From Caulobacter soli (GTDB lineage: Bacteria; Pseudomonadota; Alphaproteobacteria; Caulobacterales; Caulobacteraceae): a stretch of DNA of 64,000 bases. Position numbers and translations under genes: made by a program. Where the stretch lies: contig NZ_CP049200.1 of the NCBI RefSeq assembly GCF_011045195.1, forward strand, positions 186,001-250,000, read 5' to 3'. Shown here piece after piece: positions 17,165 through 25,079 of the stretch. Below the pieces are notes generated by a model. The model saw only the letters and a list, made by a program, of their open reading frames with translations. It searched no databases and was not told the DNA's origin. Positions within the stretch are counted from its first letter, which is position 1. Every line of letters starts with the position of its first letter.

Positions 17165-17205
17165 CGGACGTGATCGTCCGAAGTCATGGCCCACCGCAAT
17201 TGCGG
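17165..17205. promoter_or_regulatory. Two palindromes in the HD|LysR divergent promoter region
   Basis: CGGACG-TGAT-CGTCCG (17165-17180) and CCGCAATTGCGG (17194-17205, a perfect 12-bp palindrome) lie between the HD/DMT operon (minus) and the LysR gene (plus). They are the best candidates for binding sites of the LysR protein encoded at 17324, which would then control the export/nucleotidase operon. The evidence is symmetry and position only. Confidence 0.45.
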
Positions 17206-17323
17206 AGGCAGCATTGGCGCAACGCAATCTTGTGTTGAGTAAACGTCACTTGTCTCCGCGCCCGCGACTGCGTCTCTAATGCCTGCGAGGGCCGTCGCAG
17301 ACAGTCGCAGCAAGGACCCCCGC

Positions 17324-18241
17324 GTGGACAATTTCGGCCAGTTGAACGTCTTCATCCAGGCCGCCGAGACCCGCAACTTCACCTTGGCGGGACGCAATCT
17401 CGGCATTTCGTCGTCGGGCGTCGGCAAGGCCGTCGCCAGGCTGGAGGAGCGCCTGGGGGTCAGGCTCTTTCATCGCAGCACACGCTCGATCGCCCTGACG
17501 CCGGAGGGGGAGCTGTTCCTGGAGCGTTGCCAACGCATCCAGGGCGAGATCGCCCAGGCCGAGGCCGAGCTGACCGAAGGCCAGGGCGCTCCACGCGGCC
17601 GCCTGCGGGTCAGCTTGCCGCTGGTGGGCATGCTGATGATGCCGGCCCTGACCGGCTTCATGCGGGCCTATCCGTCCGTCGAGCTCGACCTGGATTTCAC
17701 CGACCGCATCGTCGACCTGATCAACGAAGGCTTCGACGTGGTGGTGCGCACCGGCGACGCCAGCGACTCCCAGTTGATCACCCGCACCCTGGGCGCCTTC
17801 GGCCACCTGCTGGTCGGCGCCCCGGCCTATTTCGAACGCAACGGCCTGCCCCAGATTCCCGAGGACCTGGCGTCCCACGCCTGCCTGCACCACAAATACC
17901 CCGCCACCGGCAAGCTGGCCCCCTGGCGCCTGCTTCGCGACAACGTCGAACTGACGCTCGAGCTTCCCCGCAGCGTGGTCGCCAGCACAATCGAGCCTCT
18001 GGTGCATATGGCCGAACAAGGCATGGGGGTGGCCTGCCTGCCCGACTACGCCGTCCACGCCCAGCTTCGCGACGGGCGCCTGGTCTCGGTGCTGGACGCG
18101 CATGTCGCCCATCGCGGGGTCTTCCGGGCGCTGTGGCCGCAGAGCCGCTTCAACTCGCCCAAGGTCAAGCTGTTTGTCGACTTCCTGGCCGGCGCCCTGC
18201 TGCCCGTGCAGCCGGCCCCCCAACGTCTCAGCGCCGCATAG
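17324..18241 (+). CDS. LysR-family transcriptional regulator (DmlR/YhjC-like)
   Basis: The helix-turn-helix is at the N-terminus (FGQLNVFIQAAETRNFTLAGRNLGISSSGVGKAVARLEERLGVRLFHR), followed by the effector domain (RLRVSLPLVGMLMMPAL onward). The GTG at 17324 (VDNFGQL) has AAGGA at 17312 and gives 305 residues of normal family layout; an ATG at 17279 would add 15 unconserved residues. The gene is divergent from the HD/DMT operon and upstream, same strand, of the LLM monooxygenase, so it may control either side. A short dyad, GCGGAC-N6-GTCCGC at 18241-18258, follows its stop. Confidence 0.87.
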   Translation: MDNFGQLNVFIQAAETRNFTLAGRNLGISSSGVGKAVARLEERLGVRLFHRSTRSIALTPEGELFLERCQRIQGEIAQAEAELTEGQGAPRGRLRVSLPLVGMLMMPALTGFMRAYPSVELDLDFTDRIVDLINEGFDVVVRTGDASDSQLITRTLGAFGHLLVGAPAYFERNGLPQIPEDLASHACLHHKYPATGKLAPWRLLRDNVELTLELPRSVVASTIEPLVHMAEQGMGVACLPDYAVHAQLRDGRLVSVLDAHVAHRGVFRALWPQSRFNSPKVKLFVDFLAGALLPVQPAPQRLSAA

Positions 18242-18344
18242 CGGACCAATCTGTCCGCAATAACCGGACGACTACCGGGATTATCGACCGACCGGGCGAC
18301 GCCTAGGGTCCGCCTCCCCCATCCGGGGACGGCAAGGAGATCCG

Positions 18345-19703
18345 ATGCGCCGGCGCGGCGAGACCATGATCCTGGGACTGTTCGTGCATCCTGCCGGCCA
18401 CCACGTGGCCGCCTGGCGCGATCCGGCCGCCTGGACGTTGCGCCAGTTGCACGAGCACGTCGCCCTGGCCCGGATGGCCGAGGCGGCCGGCCTTGACCTC
18501 TACTTCCTCGCCGACTTCGTTGAGGTGCAGCTGGAGTCGATCGAGGCCGCCGGCCGCAAGGCCCACAACGGCGTCTACGGCTTCGAGCCGCTGACCCTGC
18601 TGTCGGCCCTGGCCGCGACGACCCGCAGCATCGGCCTGGTCGCCACCGCCTCGACCAGTTTTTCGGACCCGTATGTTCTGGCGCGCCAGGTCGCCTCGCT
18701 CGACCATCTCAGCGGCGGACGAGCCGGCTGGAACGCGGTGACCTCGGCCGATCCGGGCGCGGCCTTCAACTTCGGACACCAAAGCCCCCTGCCCCACGCC
18801 GCGCGCTACGCCCGCGCCCAGGAGTTCGTCGACGTCGCCCAGGGCCTTTGGGACAGTTGGGACGACGACGCCTTCGTCGAGGATCGCGCCACGGGCCGGT
18901 TCTTCGATCCCGCCGGCTTGCGCCGCCTCGACCATGTCGGCGACCATTTCCGGGTGCGCGGTCCGCTGAACATTCCCCGGCCTCCACAAGGCCGGCCGAT
19001 CGTCGTGCAGGCCGGAAGCTCCGAAGCCGGCAAGGCCCTGGCCGCTCGCACGGCCGACCTGGTCTTCACCGCCCAGTCCAGTCCCGCGACCGCGACGGCC
19101 TTCTACGCCGACCTGAAGGGCCGCTTGCCCGCCCACGGCCGGCGGCCCGGCGATCTCAAGATCCTGCCCGGCCTCGTGCCGATCGTCGCCGCCACTCGCG
19201 CGGAGGCCCAGACCAAGCTGGAAAAACTGCAGGTCCTGGTCGATCCCGTGGTCGGCCTGGACCTCCTGCGCAACCTTTCGGGCGGCGCACCGCTGCCCCC
19301 GCTGGATCTCGACGCGCCCCTGCCGCCGCGCCCGCCCTCGGAGACCGCCCAAGGCCGCCAGTCCCTGGTGCTGGACCTGGCCCGGCGCGAGGGCCTGAAC
19401 GTGCGCGAGCTTTATCTGCGCCTGGCCCCAGGACGCGGCCACGGGCAGGTCGTCGGCGATCCAGGGGATGTGGCCGACGCCATGCAGCATCTGTTCGAGA
19501 CCCACGGCTGCGACGGCTTCAACCTGATGCCGGCGGTGCTGCCCGGCGGCCTGACGGACTTCATCGACCTGGTGCTGCCCGAACTGGCGCGCCGAGGACT
19601 GGTTGGCGAGCGCCCCGACGGCGTCACGCTGCGTGAACGGCTGGGCCTAGCCCGCCCGGCCTGGCCACGGGACGAAACGAAGGCGCGCAGCGCCGCGTCT
19701 TGA
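18345..19703 (+). CDS. LLM-class FMN-dependent monooxygenase (NtaA/SnaA/DmoA family)
   Basis: 452 residues; ATG at 18345 behind AAGGAG. Family hallmarks: ILGLFVHPAGHHVAAWRDP at the N-terminus, YFLADFVEVQ, FEPLTLLSALAATTRSIGLVATASTSFSDPYVLARQVASLDHLSGGRAGWNAVTS (about residues 85-135) and RPIVVQAGSSEAGKALAART. These are TIM-barrel, flavin-using oxygenases that work with a separate FMN reductase and attack nitrilotriacetate, dimethyl sulfide, dibenzothiophene sulfones or similar. It heads a run with a TonB receptor, an MDR oxidoreductase and an SsuA-like binding protein, which suggests scavenging of an organosulfur or amine compound. The substrate is not identifiable from sequence. Confidence 0.9.
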   Translation: MRRRGETMILGLFVHPAGHHVAAWRDPAAWTLRQLHEHVALARMAEAAGLDLYFLADFVEVQLESIEAAGRKAHNGVYGFEPLTLLSALAATTRSIGLVATASTSFSDPYVLARQVASLDHLSGGRAGWNAVTSADPGAAFNFGHQSPLPHAARYARAQEFVDVAQGLWDSWDDDAFVEDRATGRFFDPAGLRRLDHVGDHFRVRGPLNIPRPPQGRPIVVQAGSSEAGKALAARTADLVFTAQSSPATATAFYADLKGRLPAHGRRPGDLKILPGLVPIVAATRAEAQTKLEKLQVLVDPVVGLDLLRNLSGGAPLPPLDLDAPLPPRPPSETAQGRQSLVLDLARREGLNVRELYLRLAPGRGHGQVVGDPGDVADAMQHLFETHGCDGFNLMPAVLPGGLTDFIDLVLPELARRGLVGERPDGVTLRERLGLARPAWPRDETKARSAAS

Positions 19704-19783
19704 CCCGTCCACGCCTTCCATATTGCCCTCCCGCTGCGACGCGCCGGGAGCCAAAACGCGTGCCTGAAGATCAATAATTCCTT

Positions 19784-19797
19784 GTTATTTCAATAAC
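19784..19797. promoter_or_regulatory. Palindrome GTTATT-TC-AATAAC upstream of TonB receptor
   Basis: A perfect 6-bp inverted repeat sits in an AT-rich patch (about 19770-19805) about 78 bases before the receptor start, in DNA otherwise very GC-rich. Candidate operator or promoter core; the binding factor is unknown. Confidence 0.4.
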
Positions 19798-19874
19798 TTA
19801 TATTTCTCATCCTCGTTTGCTTCCTGCGCTGCCGCATGGAATTCCCCTGGACCGCAAGCAGTACGGGGGATCCT

Positions 19875-22181
19875 ATGCGACACATCCAAGCGCCGGCGCA
19901 TATGCGCCTGAAGCTCCGCCTCGCCGCCGGCGCGGCTATGGCCCTGGTGGGCCTTTCCGCGACCCAAGCGGCCGACACGCTCGCGCCGGACTCGGCCGAC
20001 GCCTCGACCACCGAGGTCGACAGGGTTCTCGTCACCGCCGCGCGCCAGGCCGAGCGCAAGGCGGCCCTCGCCCAGAGCGACCCGGCCTCGATCTCGGTGC
20101 TGACCGCCGAGCGCCTGGACCAGCGCGGCGTGGCCAGCACGCTGGACCTCGTCAACCTGACCCCCAACCTCTACCAGCCGCGCAACACCATGAGCTATTC
20201 GGCCGCCCAGTACTTCCTGCGCGGCATCGGCGAGCTGGACGCCCAGGGCGAACCCTCGGTCGGCACCTTCGTCGACGGCGTCTACATCACCCGCAATCTG
20301 GGGGCGATGCAGGAGCTGCTGGACATCGCCGACATCCAGATCGACCGGGGCCCGGTCATCCATCTGGGCCACCAGGTGGAAGGCGGCGCGGTGCGGCTGA
20401 CCACCGTGGTCCCCGACAACCAGGTCCGGCGCGAACTGCTGGCCGGCTATGGCTCGTTCGACGAGGTCAAGCTGGGCGGCCTGATCAGCGGCCCGCTCGT
20501 GGAGGACAAGGTCTATGGCAGCTTCGCCATCAGCCGCCACCAGCGCGACGGGATCGACGTCAACCGCACCCTGAACCGGCGCGAGAACAACATCGCCCTC
20601 ACCCAGGCCCGGGCCAAGCTGCGGTTCACGCCGACGGCGGACCTGGACTTCACCCTGGCGGTGGACGGCGCGGCCGATGACAGCCTCAACCGCGGCTACG
20701 GCGACCTGCGCAACGCCGACCAGTTCGGCCTCTACTCGCCGATCTATCCGAAGAACCGCTACCGCCAGGCCGGGGTGACGGCGACCACGCTCTATCGCCT
20801 CTCGCCCGCCTACCAGCTGTCCAGCGTCACGGCCTGGCGAGTGTTCGAGGACCACGCCAACTACGACAACACCGGCGACCGCTTCGCCCGCAATTCCTCG
20901 CCCCTGCGCTATTACGACAACGCCTGGTCCCAGGACCTGAAGCTGACGGGGACTACGGGCAAGGCCCATGTCGTGGCCGGGGTCTACCTGCTTTACGAGG
21001 ACTGGATCACGCGGCGCAACGTCAACGCCTCGACCACCTTTTCCGGCACGCCCAACCGGATCGTCTTCACCCCGGTCAACGCCGCCATCGACCAGAAGAC
21101 CTACAACGCCGCGGCCTATCTCCAGACCGACTACGAGGTCTCCCCGCGCCTGAGCGTGACGGCGGGCCTGCGCTACAATCTCGAGCGCCACACCACCGAG
21201 CAGACGCTGAGCTGGCTGATCGCCGGCGGCGACCACACCATCACCGTCACGGACGTCTCGCAGGTCGCCGACGAGTTGAACATCCTCTACGGCTCGCCGG
21301 CCGCGCAGGCCTGGCATGTGAAGGCTCACAAGAGCTGGACACAGTTGCTGCCGCGCCTGTCGGCGACGTTCCAGGCCGCGCCGGGCGTCAAGGCCTACGC
21401 CTCGATCAGCCAAGGCGCCAAGTCGGGCGGTTTCGACTTCCGGGCCAACAGTCCCGGCAATTCGCGGCAAGCCACGACGCCCTACGCGCCCGAGAAGGTC
21501 ACCACCTACGAGGCGGGCGTGAAGAGTGATTTTTCCGGCGGCCGGGTGCGCCTGAACGGCGCGGTGTTCTGGAACGACTTCAAGGACATCCAGATCAGCG
21601 CCTATGATCCGTTGACGGCGATGAGCCGGCGCTTCAACGCCGGCGACGGTCACTCGGTCGGGATCGAGCTGGAGGCCGCCGCCCAGGTGACCGCCGCCTG
21701 GAGCCTGGACGCCACCGCCTCCTGGCTGGACACCGAACTGGACACCTATCGCGGAACCTACAGCCAGATCGTGCTGGCCGGCGGCGACGTCTTGCCGACC
21801 GCCGCCCACTCAGGTTCGCCCCTGCCCAACGCTCCGAAGTTCCAGGGCCGGATCGCCAGCGACTACCGTTTGCCTGTGAGCCTCCCCGGCGAACTGTCGC
21901 TGGGCGTCGACCTCTCCTATCAGGGCTCAACCTTCCTGACCTCGGCCGCCAGCCGCTACAACCGCATGCCGCCGCAAACGACGCTGGACGCGGCCCTGCG
22001 CTGGAAGAGCCCCGATGGAACCTGGCGGGCGGCGTTGCGCGGCCGCAACCTGCTGAACCGCCGCTACCTGGTCTGGTCGGGCCTGGGGACCACGAACGGG
22101 ACGCCGGCCTATCCCACCTTCTACTCGGCCAGCTGGACCGACCCGCGCACCGTCTATCTCGAGGTTCGCCACAGCTTCTGA
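19875..22181 (+). CDS. TonB-dependent outer-membrane receptor with atypical plug
   Basis: 768 residues from the ATG at 19875 (MRHIQAP), with a GGGGGA ribosome site. There is a signal peptide (LRLAAGAAMALVGLSATQA), a TonB-box region (VDRVLVTAARQAERK), the plug, a beta barrel and a terminal aromatic residue (YLEVRHSF). Barrel repeats such as KAYASISQGAKSGGFDFR and TTYEAGVKSDFSGGRVRLNGAVFWNDFKDIQ are typical. The usual plug motif (GPQGTLYGRNTxGGA) is replaced here by RGPVIHLGHQVEGGAVRL, about residue 155. The barrel belongs to the group often annotated as vitamin B12/ferric type but is found with many substrates. It follows the LLM monooxygenase and precedes an oxidoreductase, so its ligand is probably the substrate of those enzymes. 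Confidence 0.9.
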   Translation: MRHIQAPAHMRLKLRLAAGAAMALVGLSATQAADTLAPDSADASTTEVDRVLVTAARQAERKAALAQSDPASISVLTAERLDQRGVASTLDLVNLTPNLYQPRNTMSYSAAQYFLRGIGELDAQGEPSVGTFVDGVYITRNLGAMQELLDIADIQIDRGPVIHLGHQVEGGAVRLTTVVPDNQVRRELLAGYGSFDEVKLGGLISGPLVEDKVYGSFAISRHQRDGIDVNRTLNRRENNIALTQARAKLRFTPTADLDFTLAVDGAADDSLNRGYGDLRNADQFGLYSPIYPKNRYRQAGVTATTLYRLSPAYQLSSVTAWRVFEDHANYDNTGDRFARNSSPLRYYDNAWSQDLKLTGTTGKAHVVAGVYLLYEDWITRRNVNASTTFSGTPNRIVFTPVNAAIDQKTYNAAAYLQTDYEVSPRLSVTAGLRYNLERHTTEQTLSWLIAGGDHTITVTDVSQVADELNILYGSPAAQAWHVKAHKSWTQLLPRLSATFQAAPGVKAYASISQGAKSGGFDFRANSPGNSRQATTPYAPEKVTTYEAGVKSDFSGGRVRLNGAVFWNDFKDIQISAYDPLTAMSRRFNAGDGHSVGIELEAAAQVTAAWSLDATASWLDTELDTYRGTYSQIVLAGGDVLPTAAHSGSPLPNAPKFQGRIASDYRLPVSLPGELSLGVDLSYQGSTFLTSAASRYNRMPPQTTLDAALRWKSPDGTWRAALRGRNLLNRRYLVWSGLGTTNGTPAYPTFYSASWTDPRTVYLEVRHSF

Positions 22182-22227
22182 CGCGCTCCCGAACGATCCA
22201 TCCCCCGACATCCCAAGAAGACCCGCC

Positions 22228-23232
22228 ATGACCTCGAAACACCGCATCGCCCGAGAGGTGCACATCGTCCGCCGCCCCGACGGCCCCCTGAGCGCCGATG
22301 ACTTCGTCGTCGCCGAACAGCCCTTGGCCGATCTCGCGCCGGGCGAGTTCCTGATCGCCAACCGGCTGCTGTCGATCGATCCGGTCCGGCGGGTGTTCTT
22401 CGCCAACGGAACCGCGCCGCTGAACGCGGGCCTGCACAGCTTCGCGATCGGCCAGGTGCTGGAGTCGCGCCATCCCGACTACGCGCCCGGCGAGATCGTC
22501 GGCCACTATCGGGGCCTGCGCGACCTGGCCATCGGCCGGGGCGAGGAGACTCGAAAGATCCCGGTCGGCGAGGATCCGCTGGAATGGCACATGGGCCCGC
22601 TCGGGGTCGGGGGCTTCTTCGCCTATGTCGGCCTGATCGAGGCGGCCCGCGTCCGCCCCGGCGAAAGCGTACTGGTCTCCTCGGCCGCCGGCTCGGTAGG
22701 AAGCCTGGCCGCGCAGCTGGCCCGGCTGATCGGCTGTCGGGTGGTGGCGACGGTCGGCTCCCCCGACAAGCAGGCCTGGCTGACCGACGTGGCCGGGGTG
22801 GAGAGGGTGATCGACTACAAGCGCGGCGATTGGCGCGAACGTCTGGCCGCGGCCCTCCCCGATGGCCTGGACGTCTACTTCGACAATGTTGGCGGCGCCC
22901 AGCTGGACGCGGCCCTGTCGCTGATCAACCCCCATGGCCGGGTCGCGGTCTGCGGCATGGTCTCGACCTATGACAGCGTCGCCCCCTTCTCGGAGCGGGC
23001 CGGCGCCTGGACCTGGCGGATGATGACATCCCAGGTGGAGCTGAAATCCTATCATGTGCGCGACCATCAGCGGCTGTGGCCCGCCTTCCAGCGCAGCGTC
23101 GGCGACTGGCTGCGCAGCGGCGCAATCAGAACGGAGACTCAGGTGCTCGACAGCCTGGAGGCGGTCCCCCAGGCGTTCGTCGACCTGATCGCCGGCAAGG
23201 GGCTGGGCAAGACCGTGGTGCGCCTGTCATGA
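22228..23232 (+). CDS. Zinc-free MDR oxidoreductase (NADP-dependent, prostaglandin/alkenal reductase type)
   Basis: 334 residues. An N-terminal GroES-like part (FVVAEQPLADLAPGEFLIANRLLSIDPVRR) is followed by the nucleotide-binding Rossmann domain (VLVSSAAGSVGSLAAQLARLIGCRVVATVGS, about residues 149-180). VDVYFDNVGGAQLDAAL-type sequence is the usual MDR signature for this CurA/leukotriene-B4-dehydrogenase branch. No zinc cysteines are seen. It reduces activated C=C or carbonyl bonds with NADPH. It overlaps the next gene by 4 bases (ATGA). Confidence 0.88.
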   Translation: MTSKHRIAREVHIVRRPDGPLSADDFVVAEQPLADLAPGEFLIANRLLSIDPVRRVFFANGTAPLNAGLHSFAIGQVLESRHPDYAPGEIVGHYRGLRDLAIGRGEETRKIPVGEDPLEWHMGPLGVGGFFAYVGLIEAARVRPGESVLVSSAAGSVGSLAAQLARLIGCRVVATVGSPDKQAWLTDVAGVERVIDYKRGDWRERLAAALPDGLDVYFDNVGGAQLDAALSLINPHGRVAVCGMVSTYDSVAPFSERAGAWTWRMMTSQVELKSYHVRDHQRLWPAFQRSVGDWLRSGAIRTETQVLDSLEAVPQAFVDLIAGKGLGKTVVRLS

Positions 23233-24155
23233 GCCGTTCGATCTCCCGCCGCGCGATCCTGGCCGCCCCGCTGTGGTTGGCCGCCTGCAGGGGCGCCTCG
23301 GCGCCGGTGCTGCGGGTCGGCGCCCTGACAGGCCCCGCGCGGGCGACGCTGGAAGCGTCGAATGCGCTCGTCGGCGCGCCCTACACGATCCTTTGGAGCA
23401 GCTTTTCCACCGGGCAGGACCTTCTTGAGGCCATGGCCGCCGACGCCGTCGATGTGGGCACAACCGGGGACGCCTCATTCCAGTTTGGCTTCCAGGCCGG
23501 CAAGCCGATCAAAACCGTCCAGGCCCAGCGCGCCGAGGACGTGGCCGGCGCGTCGGGCGTGCTCGTGCCGAAAGGTTCGACAATCCATGGCCCGGCCGAT
23601 CTGAAGGGCCGACGCATCGCCGTCCCGCGCGGCTCGGCGGGTCACTTGCTGGTCTTGCGCGCCCTGGCCAAGGCCGGTCTCTCGCCGTCGGACGTCGACT
23701 GGGCCTTCCTGTCGCCCGCCGAGGGCAAAGCCGCCCTGGCCGCCGGCGCGGTCGACGGCTGGGCCACCTGGCCGCCGTTCATCGGCACGGCGCTCCTGCA
23801 CGATCCGGTGCGCCTGGGCGTCGACGGCCTGGGGCTGGTGCGCAACTACCTGCTGCAGGTCGCCTCCGAGCGCGCGATCGCCGAGCGGCGCCCGCTGCTG
23901 AAGGATTTCCTTGCGCGGGTGGCGCGGGCAGCGGCCTGGACGAACGATCATCCCGGCGTTGCGGCTAAGGCCCTGGCTGAGACGACGGGCGCACCCGAGG
24001 ACGTCGCCCGATACACGGTCGACCGCCAGCATTGGCGTCCAGCCCCGCTGGATGAAGATTTCCTCGTCTATCAAGCGGGCTTGGCCGCGACCTTCCGCGG
24101 GGCCGGTGCTTTGGCCGCAGGTCGCCCCGTCCAGCAGGCCTTTCTTTCGCTCTGA
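23229..24155 (+). CDS. SsuA/TauA-type ABC substrate-binding lipoprotein
   Basis: 308 residues from the ATG in the ATGA overlap. The N-terminus MSRSISRRAILAAPLWLAACRG has a twin-Arg-like SRR and a lipobox (LAAC), predicting a periplasmic lipoprotein. The body has the NMT1/SsuA pattern (SSFSTGQDLLEAMAADAVDVGTTGD, KGSTIHGPADLKGRRIAVPRGSAGHLLVLRAL, then WATWPPF). Family members bind aliphatic sulfonates, taurine or nitrate-like ligands. No permease or ATPase gene lies next to it: the following gene belongs to the defence island on the other strand. It may use a transporter elsewhere, or the ABC genes were lost when the island inserted. Confidence 0.87.
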   Translation: MSRSISRRAILAAPLWLAACRGASAPVLRVGALTGPARATLEASNALVGAPYTILWSSFSTGQDLLEAMAADAVDVGTTGDASFQFGFQAGKPIKTVQAQRAEDVAGASGVLVPKGSTIHGPADLKGRRIAVPRGSAGHLLVLRALAKAGLSPSDVDWAFLSPAEGKAALAAGAVDGWATWPPFIGTALLHDPVRLGVDGLGLVRNYLLQVASERAIAERRPLLKDFLARVARAAAWTNDHPGVAAKALAETTGAPEDVARYTVDRQHWRPAPLDEDFLVYQAGLAATFRGAGALAAGRPVQQAFLSL

Positions 24156-24320
24156 GCTGTCTCAAATCTGCAGCCGCGGGCCGGCGGACGAGACTGCGCC
24201 ACTAGCCGACTCTCAGATCGCGCCAGAAACACGACCTTGGCCCCGGCGCTGCAAAAGCGATGAAATATCCAAGTCAGACGTTGCAACCGTTGATGCAAGC
24301 TTCTTTGCGCGCGGTCTTAA

Positions 24321-24959
24321 CTAGGGCAATTCGAATTCTGCTGCTGCAGTCGCAAGCTCTTTAAGCATCGCGCTATTGGCCCTGCCCAGCCAATGCACCT
24401 TAACCGTCATCTGCGCAGAAATGTGCGCAGCGACACCGTTACAAAGCCACCGAAGCATCCGAACGCGCTGTTTATCATCCTTCACATTGAATCCGTCGTA
24501 GTCGTTCGAATTCACACGAAGCATTTCATCCACCAGCGCGCGATCAAGTACAAAGCTATGCGCAACCTGATTGCGAATCTTGTTCAGACGCTCGATCGTC
24601 GGCAGTAGGAGCGCGTCGGTGGCTCCGAGCCCAAGGAGATAGGCGACCTCAATCTTATTAGCGAACGAAAATTTCCGCAGGTGTGCGCTATCAACAAGAA
24701 TGTCAGAAACGCACCTAATATACTCCCCAACCGCATACTCAACGATCAAGTGAGCTTTCAGAATTGCATACTCTAAATTTGCACCTCTAGGGAATTGCGT
24801 CTTTATGAGGCTTGCGAGTTCGCCGGCAATTTCGTCCGCTAGGTGCTGCCGTTCCTGATCCGAAACCACATGTTCTGGACTAGATTTGAGAAAATGGCCC
24901 TTTTGATGGAAATCATGCGCCGTTCGTAAAGTCGGCCGCTCGCGTCGTATCTGCCGCAT
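24321..24959 (-). CDS. Uncharacterised HEPN-like protein
   Basis: 212 residues, mostly helical, not assigned to a named family by me. The R-x4-H motif (KIRNQVAHSF, about residue 130), set after ATDALLLPTIERLN, is the HEPN RNase/nucleotidyl-binding signature (R-N-x3-H). The preceding KFSFANKIEVAYLLG also fits HEPN-type proteins of the DUF4145/MAE kind. Codon use is visibly less GC-rich than that of its neighbours, which points to recent acquisition. It lies downstream of the ABC-three-component operon on the same strand, with a 120-base gap. It may be a further effector or an independent toxin-like gene. The start is uncertain; the first ATG is used. Confidence 0.65.
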   Translation of the reverse strand: MRQIRRERPTLRTAHDFHQKGHFLKSSPEHVVSDQERQHLADEIAGELASLIKTQFPRGANLEYAILKAHLIVEYAVGEYIRCVSDILVDSAHLRKFSFANKIEVAYLLGLGATDALLLPTIERLNKIRNQVAHSFVLDRALVDEMLRVNSNDYDGFNVKDDKQRVRMLRWLCNGVAAHISAQMTVKVHWLGRANSAMLKELATAAAEFELP

Positions 24960-25079
24960 ACTCTTCGCGCCCTTCCGCCCGCAAGCTCGCTTAAAACTAC
25001 GCTACAGCATCACAGAGCCGAGATTCCGCTCAAGGCGCAGCCGGTCTCGCACAGGGGATTGGTCGGCCCGAGAACAGAG

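Noticed and set aside
24156..24320. Left-hand remnant of the broken epimerase or direct repeats at the island edge
   Set aside because: I found no epimerase-like reading and no clear match to the sequence at 30950.
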